Assembly: GCF_002925845.1 (NCBI RefSeq)
Contig: NZ_PDNI01000065.1
Location: 310,001 to 374,000, forward strand
DNA from: Roseovarius nitratireducens
Lineage (GTDB): Bacteria > Pseudomonadota > Alphaproteobacteria > Rhodobacterales > Rhodobacteraceae
Length of the DNA: 64,000 nucleotides
Direction: 5' to 3'
Below are positions 54,052 through 63,485 of the stretch, in pieces. How positions within the stretch are numbered: position 1 is the first letter of the stretch; each line of letters starts with the position of its first letter. The notes below the pieces were generated by a model, which saw only the letters and a list, made by a program, of their open reading frames with translations, was not told where the DNA came from and made no database searches. A program made the position numbers and the translations under genes.

Positions 54052-54989
54052 GCCGCGCGGCGCGCCCGCAGGCCCTGCGCCAGCAGCTCCATCGCCGCCA
54101 TGCGCACCGCGACACCCATCTCGACCTGATCCTGTATCACCGACCGGTTGATGTCGTCGGCGATCTCGCCGTCGATCTCGACGCCGCGGTTCATCGGCCC
54201 CGGGTGCATCACGATGGCGTCCGGTTTGGCATAGGCCAGCTTCTCGGCGTCGAGGCCAAAGCGGTGGTAATACTCGCGCTCGCTGGGGATAAAGCCGCCA
54301 TCCATCCGCTCGCGCTGCAACCGCAGCATCATCACCACGTCCACGCCCTCCAGCCCCGCCTTCATGTCGTCGAACACCTCGACCCCGAACTCGGCGATGC
54401 CCGCGGGCATGAGCGTCGGCGGGCCGACGAGGCGCACGCGGTTCTCCATCTTGCCCAGCAGCAGGATGTTGGAGCGCGCCACGCGGCTGTGCGCGATGTC
54501 TCCGCAAATGGCGATGTTGAGCCGGTGCAGCCGCCCCTTGGCGCGGCGGATGGTGAGCGCGTCCAGCAGCGCCTGCGTCGGATGCTCGTGCCGACCGTCG
54601 CCGGCGTTGAGCACGGCACAGCGCACCTTCTGCGCAAGCAGGTCCACCGCGCCGGAATGCGGGTGGCGCACCACCAGAAGGTCGGGATGCATGGCGTTGA
54701 GGGTGAGCGCGGTGTCGATCAGCGTCTCTCCCTTCTTGAGGCTAGAGGCCTGCATCGCCATGTTCATCACGTCCGCCCCGAGCCGCTTGCCGGCCAGCTC
54801 AAAGCTCGCCTGCGTGCGGGTCGATGCCTCGAAGAACATGTTGATCTGCGTCAGCCCGCTCAGCACGTCGCGGTGCTTGGCATCGCTGCGATTGAGCGCC
54901 ACGTATTCCTCGGCAAGGTCAAGGATGCCGGTGATATCGCCGGGGGTAAGCGGTTCGATCCCGAGAAGATGCGCGTGCGGGTAGGTCAT
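54048..54989 (-). CDS. pyrB: Aspartate carbamoyltransferase catalytic subunit
   Basis: This 313-residue enzyme catalyses the first committed pyrimidine step. The carbamoyl-phosphate site is [20 protein letters not shown]; other motifs are [34 protein letters not shown] and [22 protein letters not shown] precedes the ATG at 54989. It heads pyrB-unknown-PH-33aa-pyrC'-plsY. No pyrI is present, fitting a PyrB/PyrC' complex. Confidence 0.95.
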   Translation of the reverse strand: MTYPHAHLLGIEPLTPGDITGILDLAEEYVALNRSDAKHRDVLSGLTQINMFFEASTRTQASFELAGKRLGADVMNMAMQASSLKKGETLIDTALTLNAMHPDLLVVRHPHSGAVDLLAQKVRCAVLNAGDGRHEHPTQALLDALTIRRAKGRLHRLNIAICGDIAHSRVARSNILLLGKMENRVRLVGPPTLMPAGIAEFGVEVFDDMKAGLEGVDVVMMLRLQRERMDGGFIPSEREYYHRFGLDAEKLAYAKPDAIVMHPGPMNRGVEIDGEIADDINRSVIQDQVEMGVAVRMAAMELLAQGLRARRAA

Positions 54990-55056
54990 GCCGCCTCCGA
55001 TGCGGTTTCCCCCGCTTATAGAAAGGCCGCGGCGCATGGGCAAGCCGCGGCACCGG

Positions 55057-55081
55057 GCTTCATCTTTCCACAAATACTCTC
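55057..55081 (-). repeat. Short dispersed motif, copy 4
   Basis: The plus strand reads GCTTCATCTTTCCACAAATA then CTCTC. It lies between the divergent pyrB and uracil-DNA glycosylase genes, 67 bases upstream of pyrB. Related to copies at 15371, 25606 and 50597. Confidence 0.5.
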
Positions 55082-55148
55082 TTCACACGATCGCGGCGCG
55101 ACGGCCTGCCCTCTTTCCCCTGCCGATGCCGCGCGATAGCGTGTCGGA

Positions 55149-55961
55149 ATGGAATCGCCCCTCACATCCGAGACTGCCCTCGCAAGCCTCGCCTGGCAGA
55201 TCGAACTTGGCGCGACCGAGGCGATCGGGGATGCGCCGGTCAATCGCTACGACCTGCCGGACAAGACGGCCCAACCGGCGGCGAGACCCCCGGCCCAAAC
55301 CGCCACCACTCATGAAATCGCGGCACCCGCGACGACCGCGCCCGCGGACGGCGATCCCGTGGCCGACGCGCAGGCCGCAGCCGCCACCGCCACCACGCTC
55401 GACGCGCTGCGCGCGGCACTCGGCACCTACCCGCATTGCGACCTGAAGCGCGGCGCGCGCAATCTCGTCTTTGCCGATGGCGACCCGGCGGCGCGGGTGA
55501 TGATCATCGGCGAGGCGCCGGGGCGCGACGAGGACCTTCAAGGCCGTCCCTTCGTGGGTCGCGCAGGCCAGCTTCTCGACCGGATGTTCGCCGCGATCGG
55601 GCTGTCGCGCGGCGACGCGAACCCCGAGACCGCGCTCTACATCACCAATATCTCGCCCTGGCGTCCGCCGCAGAACCGTGACCCCAGCGCCGAGGAAATC
55701 GCCATGCTGCGCCCCTTCATGGCGCGGCACGTGGCGCTGGCCGCGCCCGATCTCGTGGTGCTGATGGGCAACGTTAGCTGCGACGCGGGTCTGGGGCGGC
55801 GGGGCATCACGCGCCTGCGGGGGCAGTGGGCGCAAGCATACGGCAAGCCCGCCCTGCCGATGTTCCACCCCGCATACCTGTTGCGCAACCCGTCGGCCAA
55901 GCGCGAGGCATGGGCCGATCTTCTGGCACTCAAGGCGCGGCTGGAGGGGGGCAGCGCATGA
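55149..55961 (+). CDS. Family 4-type uracil-DNA glycosylase lacking Fe-S ligands
   Basis: The 270-residue enzyme has a disordered Ala/Pro/Thr-rich N-terminal third and a glycosylase domain with MIIGEAPGRDEDLQGRPFVG and MFHPAYLLRNPSAKREAWAD. Family 4 normally has four Fe-S cysteines. Here only Cys97 and Cys201 are seen: the CxxC reads Y94-xx-C97, and the VKCRPP motif reads SPWRPP. It should still remove uracil, but probably without the cluster. ATGA overlap with the LysE gene. Confidence 0.88.
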   Translation: MESPLTSETALASLAWQIELGATEAIGDAPVNRYDLPDKTAQPAARPPAQTATTHEIAAPATTAPADGDPVADAQAAAATATTLDALRAALGTYPHCDLKRGARNLVFADGDPAARVMIIGEAPGRDEDLQGRPFVGRAGQLLDRMFAAIGLSRGDANPETALYITNISPWRPPQNRDPSAEEIAMLRPFMARHVALAAPDLVVLMGNVSCDAGLGRRGITRLRGQWAQAYGKPALPMFHPAYLLRNPSAKREAWADLLALKARLEGGSA

Positions 55962-56578
55962 TCGTCGAGCCGCTCACGCTGCTGGCCTTCATCCCCGCCG
56001 CGCTGGCGCTCAACCTCACGCCGGGGGCGGACATGATGTTCTGCCTCGGGCTCGGCCTGCGGGCGGGCCCGCGCCCGGCCATCGCCGCGAGCGCGGGCAT
56101 CTCGGCGGGCGGCATGGTGCATGTCACGCTTGCCGGGCTGGGTCTCGCCGCCGCCATCGCGGCGTTTCCGCTGGCGCTCGACGTGATCCGCTGGCTGGGC
56201 GTTGCCTATCTGCTATGGCTGGCCTGGGGTGCGCTGCGGCAAGGGCCGGTTCGGGCACAAGCCCGTGCGATGGGCGCAGCCCGCGCCTTTCGCGAGGGAA
56301 TGGTCGTCAACCTTCTCAATCCCAAGGTGATCCTCTTCGTGCTTGCCTTTATCCCGCAATTCGTGGACCCGGCCCGCGCGATCTTGCCGCAATTCCTCGT
56401 CTACGGCCTCGTGCTGGCGCTGGGCGGCCTCATTATCAACGGCACGGTCGGACTGTTTGCCGGGGGGCTCGGCCGCCGTCTCGCGACTTCGCCCCGGCTC
56501 GCGCGCGCGATCGGGCTCGTCTCGGCAGGGATCTTTACCGCGCTCGCTGCTCGCCTCGCCCTCATGCAAAGGAGCTGA
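55958..56578 (+). CDS. LysE/RhtB-family amino acid exporter
   Basis: The 206-residue protein has six membrane helices and the family signature LALNLTPGADMMFCLGLGLR, then FREGMVVNLLNPKVILFVLA with the conserved NPK. It exports amino acids such as homoserine, threonine or lysine; the substrate is unknown. It is translationally coupled to the upstream glycosylase gene. Confidence 0.9.
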   Translation: MIVEPLTLLAFIPAALALNLTPGADMMFCLGLGLRAGPRPAIAASAGISAGGMVHVTLAGLGLAAAIAAFPLALDVIRWLGVAYLLWLAWGALRQGPVRAQARAMGAARAFREGMVVNLLNPKVILFVLAFIPQFVDPARAILPQFLVYGLVLALGGLIINGTVGLFAGGLGRRLATSPRLARAIGLVSAGIFTALAARLALMQRS

Positions 56579-56584
56579 CGCCCT

Positions 56585-57127
56585 ATGCCGCGTCTTGACG
56601 AAACCAAGGATTTCATCCCGGTGCGCATCGCGCTGCTGACGGTGTCGGACACGCGCGACCTGACGCAGGACCGCTCGGGCGACGTGCTGGCCGAGCGGAT
56701 CGAGGCGGCGGGCCACGCGCTGGCCGATCGCATGGTGGTGCGCGACGAACGCGACCAGATCGTCGAGCAATTGCGCGAATGGATCGCCAACGCCGATATC
56801 GACGTGGTCATTTCCACCGGCGGCACCGGGCTCACCGGCCGTGACGTGACCGTCGAGGCGCATCGCGACGTCTACGAAAAAGAGATCGACGCATTCGGCA
56901 CGGTTTTTACCATTGTCTCGATGCAAAAGATCGGCACCTCCGCCGTGCAGAGCCGCGCCACCGGCGGCGTCGCGGGCGGGACCTACCTCTTTGCCCTGCC
57001 CGGCAGTCCCGGTGCCTGTCGCGACGCCTGGGACGAAATCCTGTGCCACCAGTTCGATTACCGGCACCTGCCCTGTAATTTCGTGGAAATCATGCCGCGG
57101 CTCGACGAACATCGGCGCCGGAAATGA
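56585..57127 (+). CDS. moaB: Molybdenum cofactor biosynthesis protein B (MoaB)
   Basis: The 180-residue MogA/MoaB-fold protein has VRIALLTVSDTRDLTQDRSG, VVISTGGTGLTGRDVTVEAH and TYLFALPGSPGACRDAWDEI. It would adenylylate molybdopterin or act in an earlier step. It begins 6 bases after the LysE gene. Confidence 0.92.
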   Translation: MPRLDETKDFIPVRIALLTVSDTRDLTQDRSGDVLAERIEAAGHALADRMVVRDERDQIVEQLREWIANADIDVVISTGGTGLTGRDVTVEAHRDVYEKEIDAFGTVFTIVSMQKIGTSAVQSRATGGVAGGTYLFALPGSPGACRDAWDEILCHQFDYRHLPCNFVEIMPRLDEHRRRK

Positions 57128-57233
57128 GCGCGGCGCGCGTGTAAAGGGCCTCACGGCTTGGCATTTGCCCGGCAATGGCTAGATTCAACACTGTCCGCAC
57201 GCCAGCCGGACCGGTTGCACAAGGGTGCGCGCC

Positions 57234-58673
57234 ATGCGGTTTCTGCGCCAGGGATTACTGGGCCTCTTCATCCTGTCACTGACGGCGGGGCTGCTCGGCT
57301 ATGCCGGGCAAGTGATCCGGGACGCCGTCGAGGCGCGAATGGCGCGCGAAACGTATGCCCCCGAGAGGCGCGAGCGCGTGTTCGCCGTGCGCACTTTCAC
57401 GCCCGAAGCCGAAACCGTTACACCACAGCTCGCGGCGTTCGGTCGGATCGAGAGCCGCCGCACCCTCGATATCCGGGCGCAGGTCGCCGGTGAAATTGTC
57501 GAGCTTGCCGAGGGTTTCATCGAGGGTGGCACCGTCGAGGCGGGGCAGTTCCTCGTGCGGATCGACCCGGCGCAGGCAGAGGACGCCCGCGAACGCGCGC
57601 GGATCGACCTCGCCGATGCCCGCGCCGAGGCGCGTGAGGCGGATCGCGCGCTGATCCTCGCGCGGGACGATCTCGCGGCGCGCGAGGATCAGACGGCGCT
57701 TCAGTCCCGCGCGCTGGCGCGGCAACGCGACCTCGAATCGCGCGGCGTAGGCACCCTCACCGCGATCGAGAGCGCCGAATACAACGTCATGCAGGCGCGG
57801 CAGGCGGTGCTTGCGAGCCGCCAGGCACTGGCCGTCGCCGAGGCGCGCGTCGATCAGGCCGCGACATCGGTCTCACGCGCCGAACTGGCGCTGACAGAGG
57901 CCGAACGGCGGCTGGCCGAGACGCGGATCACCGCCGGGTTCTCGGGACGGCTGAACGAGGTGAGTGCGGTCGAGGGCGGGATCGTCGCGGTGGGCGAACA
58001 AATGGCTCGGCTGGTTGACGGGCGCGCGCTCGAGGCGGCATTTCGCGTCTCCACGGCGCAATACACACGGCTTCTGGACGCGGATGGCGCACTGATGCCC
58101 CTGCCCGTTACCGCCACGCTCGACAGCGGCGACACTTCGGTCCGCGCGACGGGCCACATCGCGCGCGAGGCCGCCGCCGTCGCCGAAGGCGAAAGCGGTC
58201 GCATGATCTTTGCCGCGCTGGGCGGCGCCCCGGCGCTCAAACCCGGCGACTTCGTGCACGTCAGCGTCGAGGAACTGCCCCTCGACGGGGTAGTGCGGCT
58301 ACCGGCCTCGGCGCTGGGCGGCGACAGCACGGTTCTCGCGGTCGGCGACGGGAACCGGCTGGAGGTGCTGCCAGTCACGCTGTTGCGGCGACAGGTCAAC
58401 GACGTGCTGCTCGCGGCCCCCGGCGTGGCGGGGCGCGAGATCGTGACCGAGCGCAGCCCGGCGCTCGGCCCCGGCCTCAAGGTGCGGCGCATCGGCGCGC
58501 AAGAGGCGGACACCGTGTCTCTGAGTTCCGAGCGGCGCGCGCGGCTGCGCGCTCAGGTCGAGGCCGACACCGCGCTCCCCGAACACGAACGCCGCCGCCT
58601 GCTGGCCGATCTCGCCCGACCGCGCGTGCCCGCGCGCACAGTGGCGCGGATCGAAGCCAGAGTCGGCGGATAA
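57234..58673 (+). CDS. RND efflux periplasmic adaptor
   Basis: The 479-residue HlyD/AcrA-type membrane fusion protein has an N-terminal helix (LGLFILSLTAGLLGYAGQVI), the lipoyl half-motif IRAQVAGEIVELAEGFIEGG and a long helical hairpin. The barrel follows with ITAGFSGRLNEVSAVEGGIV. ATG 57234 has AAGGG upstream; GTG 57225 is less likely. It is followed after 5 bases by the transporter gene. Confidence 0.92.
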   Translation: MRFLRQGLLGLFILSLTAGLLGYAGQVIRDAVEARMARETYAPERRERVFAVRTFTPEAETVTPQLAAFGRIESRRTLDIRAQVAGEIVELAEGFIEGGTVEAGQFLVRIDPAQAEDARERARIDLADARAEAREADRALILARDDLAAREDQTALQSRALARQRDLESRGVGTLTAIESAEYNVMQARQAVLASRQALAVAEARVDQAATSVSRAELALTEAERRLAETRITAGFSGRLNEVSAVEGGIVAVGEQMARLVDGRALEAAFRVSTAQYTRLLDADGALMPLPVTATLDSGDTSVRATGHIAREAAAVAEGESGRMIFAALGGAPALKPGDFVHVSVEELPLDGVVRLPASALGGDSTVLAVGDGNRLEVLPVTLLRRQVNDVLLAAPGVAGREIVTERSPALGPGLKVRRIGAQEADTVSLSSERRARLRAQVEADTALPEHERRRLLADLARPRVPARTVARIEARVGG

Positions 58674-58678
58674 CCCCC

Positions 58679-61600
58679 GTGGGCGGGATCATCCCTTTCT
58701 TCACCCGGCACCGAACGGCGGCCAACCTGTTGTTGATCCTGATGGTGGCGCTCGGGCTGATGGCCGCACCGAACATGCGCGCGCAGTTCTTTCCCGACGT
58801 GGTGGTGGACAATGTCTCCGTTACGGTCGCCTGGGAGGGAGCGAGCGCCGAGGACGTGGACGCAGGGATCGTGCAGCTTGTCGAACCCGCGCTGCTGGCG
58901 GTCGAGGGAGTAACCGAGGCGCGCGCCACGAGCCGCGAGGGCAGCGCCGCGATGACCCTCGAATTCGAGCCCGGCTGGGACATGGGGCGCGCCGCCAACG
59001 AGGTCGAGGCCGCGCTGGGACAGATCACCGACCTGCCCGAGGATGCCGAGGAACCGGTGGTCCGCCGTGGCGCGTGGCGCGACCGCGTGACCGACGTGGT
59101 CATCACCGGGCCGGTCGGGGCCGAGCAACTGGCCCGTATCGCCGACGAATTCGTCACCCGGCTGTTCGCCGCCGGGGTAACGCGGGCCACCGTCTCGGGG
59201 GTGGCGGTGCCCGAAACGCGGGTCGAGGTGCCCGCGCACGCGCTCGTCGCCCATGACCTGAGCATGGCCGGGATCGCCGCCGCCATCGCCGCGCGCGTCG
59301 ATGCCGCCCCGGCGGGCGACGTGACCGGGGCCAACGCGCGGCTGCGCACCGGCACCGAGCGACGCAACCCTGCCGAGATCGCCGCCATCCCGCTGCGGCT
59401 GCGCCCTGACGGCACGGCGCTGACGATCGGCGACGTGGCGACGGTGCGCGCGGGCGGTTTCGACCGCGGGCTTGCCTATTACGTGGGGGACGCCCCCGCC
59501 GTCACCGTCCGGGTGGACCGCCCCGCCGAGGGCGACGCGCTCGACGTGCAGGCAAAGGTGGAACAGATCGCGGGCGATATGCTGCGCCGCCTGCCCGAGG
59601 GCGTAGCGATCGAGCTCGTGCGTACCCGGTCCGAGGCCATTTCAAGCCGCCTGACGATGCTTCTCGACAATGCAGCCACCGGGCTGGCGCTGGTGGTAGG
59701 GCTGCTGTTTCTCTTCCTCAACGCGCGCACTGCCTTCTGGGTGGCGGCGGGCATTCCGGTGGCGATGCTGGCGGCGCTGGCGCTGATGTATGCCGCGGGG
59801 CTCACGCTCAACATGATCTCGCTTTTCGCGATCATCATTACGCTGGGGATCGTGGTGGACGACGCCATCGTGGTGGGCGAGCACGCCGACGCCCGCCACC
59901 GCCGATATGGCGAACCGCCCCCCATCGCCGCCGAACGCGCTGCCGGGCGCATGGCGCTGCCGGTCTTTTCCGCGACACTCACAACGCTGATCGCGTTCTT
60001 CGGGCTGGCGATCATAGGCGGGCGGTTCGGCAACCTCATCTACGACATCCCCTTCACCGTCATCGCCGTGCTGACGGCGAGCCTGCTGGAATGTTTCCTG
60101 ATCCTGCCCAACCACATGGCCCACGCGCTGGCGCGTTCGGCGCGCGAGCGGTGGTACGACATTCCGAGCCGGGTGGTGAACCGCGGCTTCACGGCCTTTC
60201 GCGACCGTGCCTTCCGGCCACTCGTGGGGCTGGTGATCCGGGCACGCTACGCGGTGCTGGCGGCGGCGGTGCTGCTGCTGGCCGTGCAGGTCGCGAGCGT
60301 GGTGCGCGGCGACGTGACGTGGCGGTTCTTCAACGCGCCCGAACGCGGCAGCGTTACAGGCAATTTCGCGATGGCGCCGGGTGCCACGCGCGCCGACGCG
60401 CTGGCGCAAATGCGCGCGCTGCAACAGGCGGTGGAGGATCTGGGCAAAGAATACGCCGCGCGCCACGGGCAGAACCCCGTGCAACACGTACTCGCGCAGG
60501 TGGGCGACCATGCCGGGCGCGGCATGGCCGGGTCCGAGACGCGCGAAGACGACCTCAAGGGCGGCATTTCCATCGAATTGATCGACGCCGACCTGCGCCC
60601 CTATTCTAGCTTCGCTTTCCTTGCCGACCTGCAGGAACGCGCGCCGCGCCTGCCGATGACCGAAGCGCTGAGCTTTCGCGGGTCGCGCTCGGGCCCCGGC
60701 GGGGACGCCATCGACATCGCCCTCTACGGGGCCACGGCAGAAACGCTCAAGGCCGCCGCCGAGGCGCTCAAGACGCGCCTGGCGCAAGAGCCCGAGGTCT
60801 CGGCGCTGGAGGACACGCTGGCCTGGGACAAGGCCGAACTCGTACTGGAACTGACGCCCCACGGGCAGGCGCTGGGTTTCGACATCGACGCGCTGGGCCG
60901 CACGCTGCGCAACAGGGTGAGCGGCATCGAGGCGGCGACATATCCCGACGGGCCGCGCTCTGCCGCGGTGCGGGTGGAACTGCCCGAGGCGGACCTGTCG
61001 GCGGATTTCCTCGACACCACGATGGTGCGCAGCGCCACCGGCCAATACGTGCCGGTGGCCGATATCGTCACAGTCACCACGCGCACCGGATTTGCCACCG
61101 TGCGGCGCGAAAACGGGCTGCGGCTGGTGACGGTTACGGGCGACATCTCCGGCGACGACCCCGCCCGCGCCGCCGAGATCACCCGCGCTCTGGAGACCGA
61201 GATCCTGCCGCGCATCGCGGGCGAGCACCGGGTGGAATACCGCATGGGCGGTCTAGCCGAGCAGGAGGACGATTTCCTCGCCGATGCGCGGCTGGGGCTG
61301 ATGCTCACCCTGCTGGGCATCTACCTCGTCCTCGCGCTGGTGTTTGCAAGCTGGGCGCGGCCGCTTGCGGTGATGGCGGTGATCCCCTTCGGCCTCGTCG
61401 GCGCGATCTGGGGGCATGCACACTGGGACATGCCGCTGTCGATGTTCTCGGTGGTGGGGCTTCTGGGCATGACCGGCATCATCATCAACGACTCCATCGT
61501 GCTGGTGACCGCGATCGATGGGCACGCGCGGGGGCGCGGGCTGATCCCCGCCATCATCGAGGGCACGGCGGACCGGCTGCGCGCCGTGGTGCTGACCACG

Positions 61601-62050
61601 CTCACCACGGTAATGGGGCTCGCGCCGCTACTGTTCGAGCGCTCGACACAGGCGCAGTTTCTCAAGCCGACGGTCATCACGCTGGTCTATGGCCTTGGCT
61701 TCGGCATGGTGCTGGTGCTGATCCTCGTGCCCGCGCTTCTGGCCATCGGGCGCGATCTGGGGCGGCCCTTCACCGCGCTGGGGCGCGGCTGGCGGGCGCG
61801 GCGTGGCGGCGTGGCGGCACTGATGCGGGGCACAGGTGCTGCGCTGGCGGCGTGGTTCGCGGCAACGGTGGGCTGGGTCCTGGTCACCGGCGCACTGCCC
61901 GCGCCGCTCGCAGGGCTGGTGCCGCTCGCGCCGATGCAGGCGGCGCTGGTGTTGCAGGCGGGCGGGGCGGCAATGCTGCTCGCACTGATCTGGACCGGGG
62001 CGATGGTGGCGAAGTACAGGCGCCGCCAAAGCGGCTTGCGCCGTCCCTGA
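58679..62050 (+). CDS. RND efflux transporter permease, extended C-terminus
   Basis: This 1123-residue AcrB/HAE-type pump has helix 1 RTAANLLLILMVALGLMAAP and the proton-relay helix LGIVVDDAIVVGEHADARHR. It repeats the fold in its second half (GLLGMTGIIINDSIVLVTAI). After the usual end (LVPALLAIGRDLGRPF) two further helices follow (AALAAWFAATVGWVLVTGAL; ALVLQAGGAAMLLALIWTGA). The start is GTG. No outer-membrane channel gene is adjacent, so a shared TolC is likely. Substrate unknown. Confidence 0.93.
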   Translation: MGGIIPFFTRHRTAANLLLILMVALGLMAAPNMRAQFFPDVVVDNVSVTVAWEGASAEDVDAGIVQLVEPALLAVEGVTEARATSREGSAAMTLEFEPGWDMGRAANEVEAALGQITDLPEDAEEPVVRRGAWRDRVTDVVITGPVGAEQLARIADEFVTRLFAAGVTRATVSGVAVPETRVEVPAHALVAHDLSMAGIAAAIAARVDAAPAGDVTGANARLRTGTERRNPAEIAAIPLRLRPDGTALTIGDVATVRAGGFDRGLAYYVGDAPAVTVRVDRPAEGDALDVQAKVEQIAGDMLRRLPEGVAIELVRTRSEAISSRLTMLLDNAATGLALVVGLLFLFLNARTAFWVAAGIPVAMLAALALMYAAGLTLNMISLFAIIITLGIVVDDAIVVGEHADARHRRYGEPPPIAAERAAGRMALPVFSATLTTLIAFFGLAIIGGRFGNLIYDIPFTVIAVLTASLLECFLILPNHMAHALARSARERWYDIPSRVVNRGFTAFRDRAFRPLVGLVIRARYAVLAAAVLLLAVQVASVVRGDVTWRFFNAPERGSVTGNFAMAPGATRADALAQMRALQQAVEDLGKEYAARHGQNPVQHVLAQVGDHAGRGMAGSETREDDLKGGISIELIDADLRPYSSFAFLADLQERAPRLPMTEALSFRGSRSGPGGDAIDIALYGATAETLKAAAEALKTRLAQEPEVSALEDTLAWDKAELVLELTPHGQALGFDIDALGRTLRNRVSGIEAATYPDGPRSAAVRVELPEADLSADFLDTTMVRSATGQYVPVADIVTVTTRTGFATVRRENGLRLVTVTGDISGDDPARAAEITRALETEILPRIAGEHRVEYRMGGLAEQEDDFLADARLGLMLTLLGIYLVLALVFASWARPLAVMAVIPFGLVGAIWGHAHWDMPLSMFSVVGLLGMTGIIINDSIVLVTAIDGHARGRGLIPAIIEGTADRLRAVVLTTLTTVMGLAPLLFERSTQAQFLKPTVITLVYGLGFGMVLVLILVPALLAIGRDLGRPFTALGRGWRARRGGVAALMRGTGAALAAWFAATVGWVLVTGALPAPLAGLVPLAPMQAALVLQAGGAAMLLALIWTGAMVAKYRRRQSGLRRP

Positions 62051-62070
62051 TCCGGCGCTACGCCTGCGCC

Positions 62071-63009
62071 ATGCGGATCGTGCGCGACCATAGCTTTGCC
62101 ACCGAGGCCGACCGGGGCGCGTCCGTCGCCATCGGCAATTTCGACGGCGTCCACATCGGTCATCGCCACGTGATCGACATCGCCCGCGACGCAGGCGCGC
62201 GGATCGGCGCACCTCTGGGCGTGTTGACCTTCGAGCCGCACCCGCGCGAATTCTTTGCCCCCGACGCCCCCCCCTTCCGGCTGATGAGCGCCGAGGCGCG
62301 CACCCACAGGCTGGAAAAAATCGGGGTCGAGCGGCTGTACGAACTGCCCTTCAACGCGGCCCTCGCGGGGCTCAGCCCGCGCGCCTTTGCCAGCGAGGTG
62401 CTGGCCGGCGGGCTGGGGCTGCGCCACGTGGTGGTCGGCGCGGATTTCTGCTTCGGCAAGGGGCGCGCGGGCGACGCCGCCGACCTGCAGGCTTTCGGTG
62501 CGGAATTGGGCTTTGGCGTGACCATCGCCGACCTGCTCGAAGGCTCGGACGGACAGGTGTCGTCGACCGCGATCCGGCAGGCACTCTCCGAAGGCCGCCC
62601 GCGCGATGCCGCGGAAATGCTGGGCCACTGGCACCGGATCGAAGGGCCGGTGGTGGGCGGCGAGCAGCGCGGACGCACGCTCGGATACCCGACGGCCAAC
62701 ATGTCCATCGCCGGGCTGCACCCGCCGCGCTTCGGCATCTACGCCGTGCTCGTGGACGTCCTCGACGGCCCGCATGCGGGGCACTATCACGGTGCCGCCT
62801 CGCTCGGACTGCGACCCATGTTTCAGGGCCAGGAGCCCAATCTCGAAACCTTCCTGTTCGATTTTTCCGGCGATCTCTACGGCGCGCATCTCTCGGTCGG
62901 CCTCGTCGACTACCTCCGCCCCGAAGAGACATTCGACGGCCTCGACGCCTTCATCGCGCAGATGGATGCCGATTGCGCCCGCGCCCGCGACATCCTGGCC
63001 GCGACATGA
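62071..63009 (+). CDS. ribF: Bifunctional riboflavin kinase/FAD synthetase
   Basis: The 312-residue enzyme makes FMN and FAD. The adenylyltransferase part has VAIGNFDGVHIGHRHVIDIA and GADFCFGKGRAGD; the kinase part has GRTLGYPTANMSIAGLHPPR and ETFLFDFSGDLYGAHLSVGL. ATGA overlap with the next gene. The start at 62071 is the only one giving the family N-terminus. Confidence 0.96.
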   Translation: MRIVRDHSFATEADRGASVAIGNFDGVHIGHRHVIDIARDAGARIGAPLGVLTFEPHPREFFAPDAPPFRLMSAEARTHRLEKIGVERLYELPFNAALAGLSPRAFASEVLAGGLGLRHVVVGADFCFGKGRAGDAADLQAFGAELGFGVTIADLLEGSDGQVSSTAIRQALSEGRPRDAAEMLGHWHRIEGPVVGGEQRGRTLGYPTANMSIAGLHPPRFGIYAVLVDVLDGPHAGHYHGAASLGLRPMFQGQEPNLETFLFDFSGDLYGAHLSVGLVDYLRPEETFDGLDAFIAQMDADCARARDILAAT

Positions 63010-63485
63010 GTGACACCGACGATCCCATCGACCGCAGCGGCCTGCGCCCCCGCTTCTGGGAGACAACGCCCCTCGACCGCATGACGCAGGCGGAATGGGA
63101 GGCGCTCTGCGACGGCTGTGGCAAGTGCTGCCTCAACAAGCTGGAGGATGACGAGACCGGCGAGGTGGCGCTGACCCGCGTCGCCTGCCGGCTCTTCGAC
63201 GACACCACCTGCCGCTGCGCGCAATATCCGATCCGGCAACAATTCGTGCCGGAATGTATCTCGCTCAAGCCCCACACGATCGAGCGCCATGCCTACTGGC
63301 TGCCCGAAACCTGTGCGTACAAGCTGCTTCACGAGGGCAGGCCGCTCTTCGACTGGCACCCGCTCATCTCGGGCACGCCCGAGAGCGTGCACGCGGCGGG
63401 CGTGTCGGTTCAGCACAGGACCTTGCCGGAATTCGACGTGCCGGAAGAGGAGTGGGAAGACCACATCATAGAGGAGCCCACCTGA
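63006..63485 (+). CDS. YkgJ/YcgN-type cysteine cluster protein
   Basis: The 159-residue UPF0260-like protein has LCDGCGKCCLNKLEDDETGE, RVACRLFDDTTCRCAQYPIR and FVPECISLKPHTIERHAYWL, a Cys-rich site likely to bind a metal or Fe-S cluster. The function is unknown. It is coupled to ribF (ATGA) and to the aldolase gene (TGATG). Confidence 0.88.
   Translation: MSDTDDPIDRSGLRPRFWETTPLDRMTQAEWEALCDGCGKCCLNKLEDDETGEVALTRVACRLFDDTTCRCAQYPIRQQFVPECISLKPHTIERHAYWLPETCAYKLLHEGRPLFDWHPLISGTPESVHAAGVSVQHRTLPEFDVPEEEWEDHIIEEPT

Noticed and set aside
59642-61228. A 528-codon minus-strand frame opposite the RND transporter
   Set aside because: Low-complexity His/Arg/Gly-rich translation, typical of an antisense frame.
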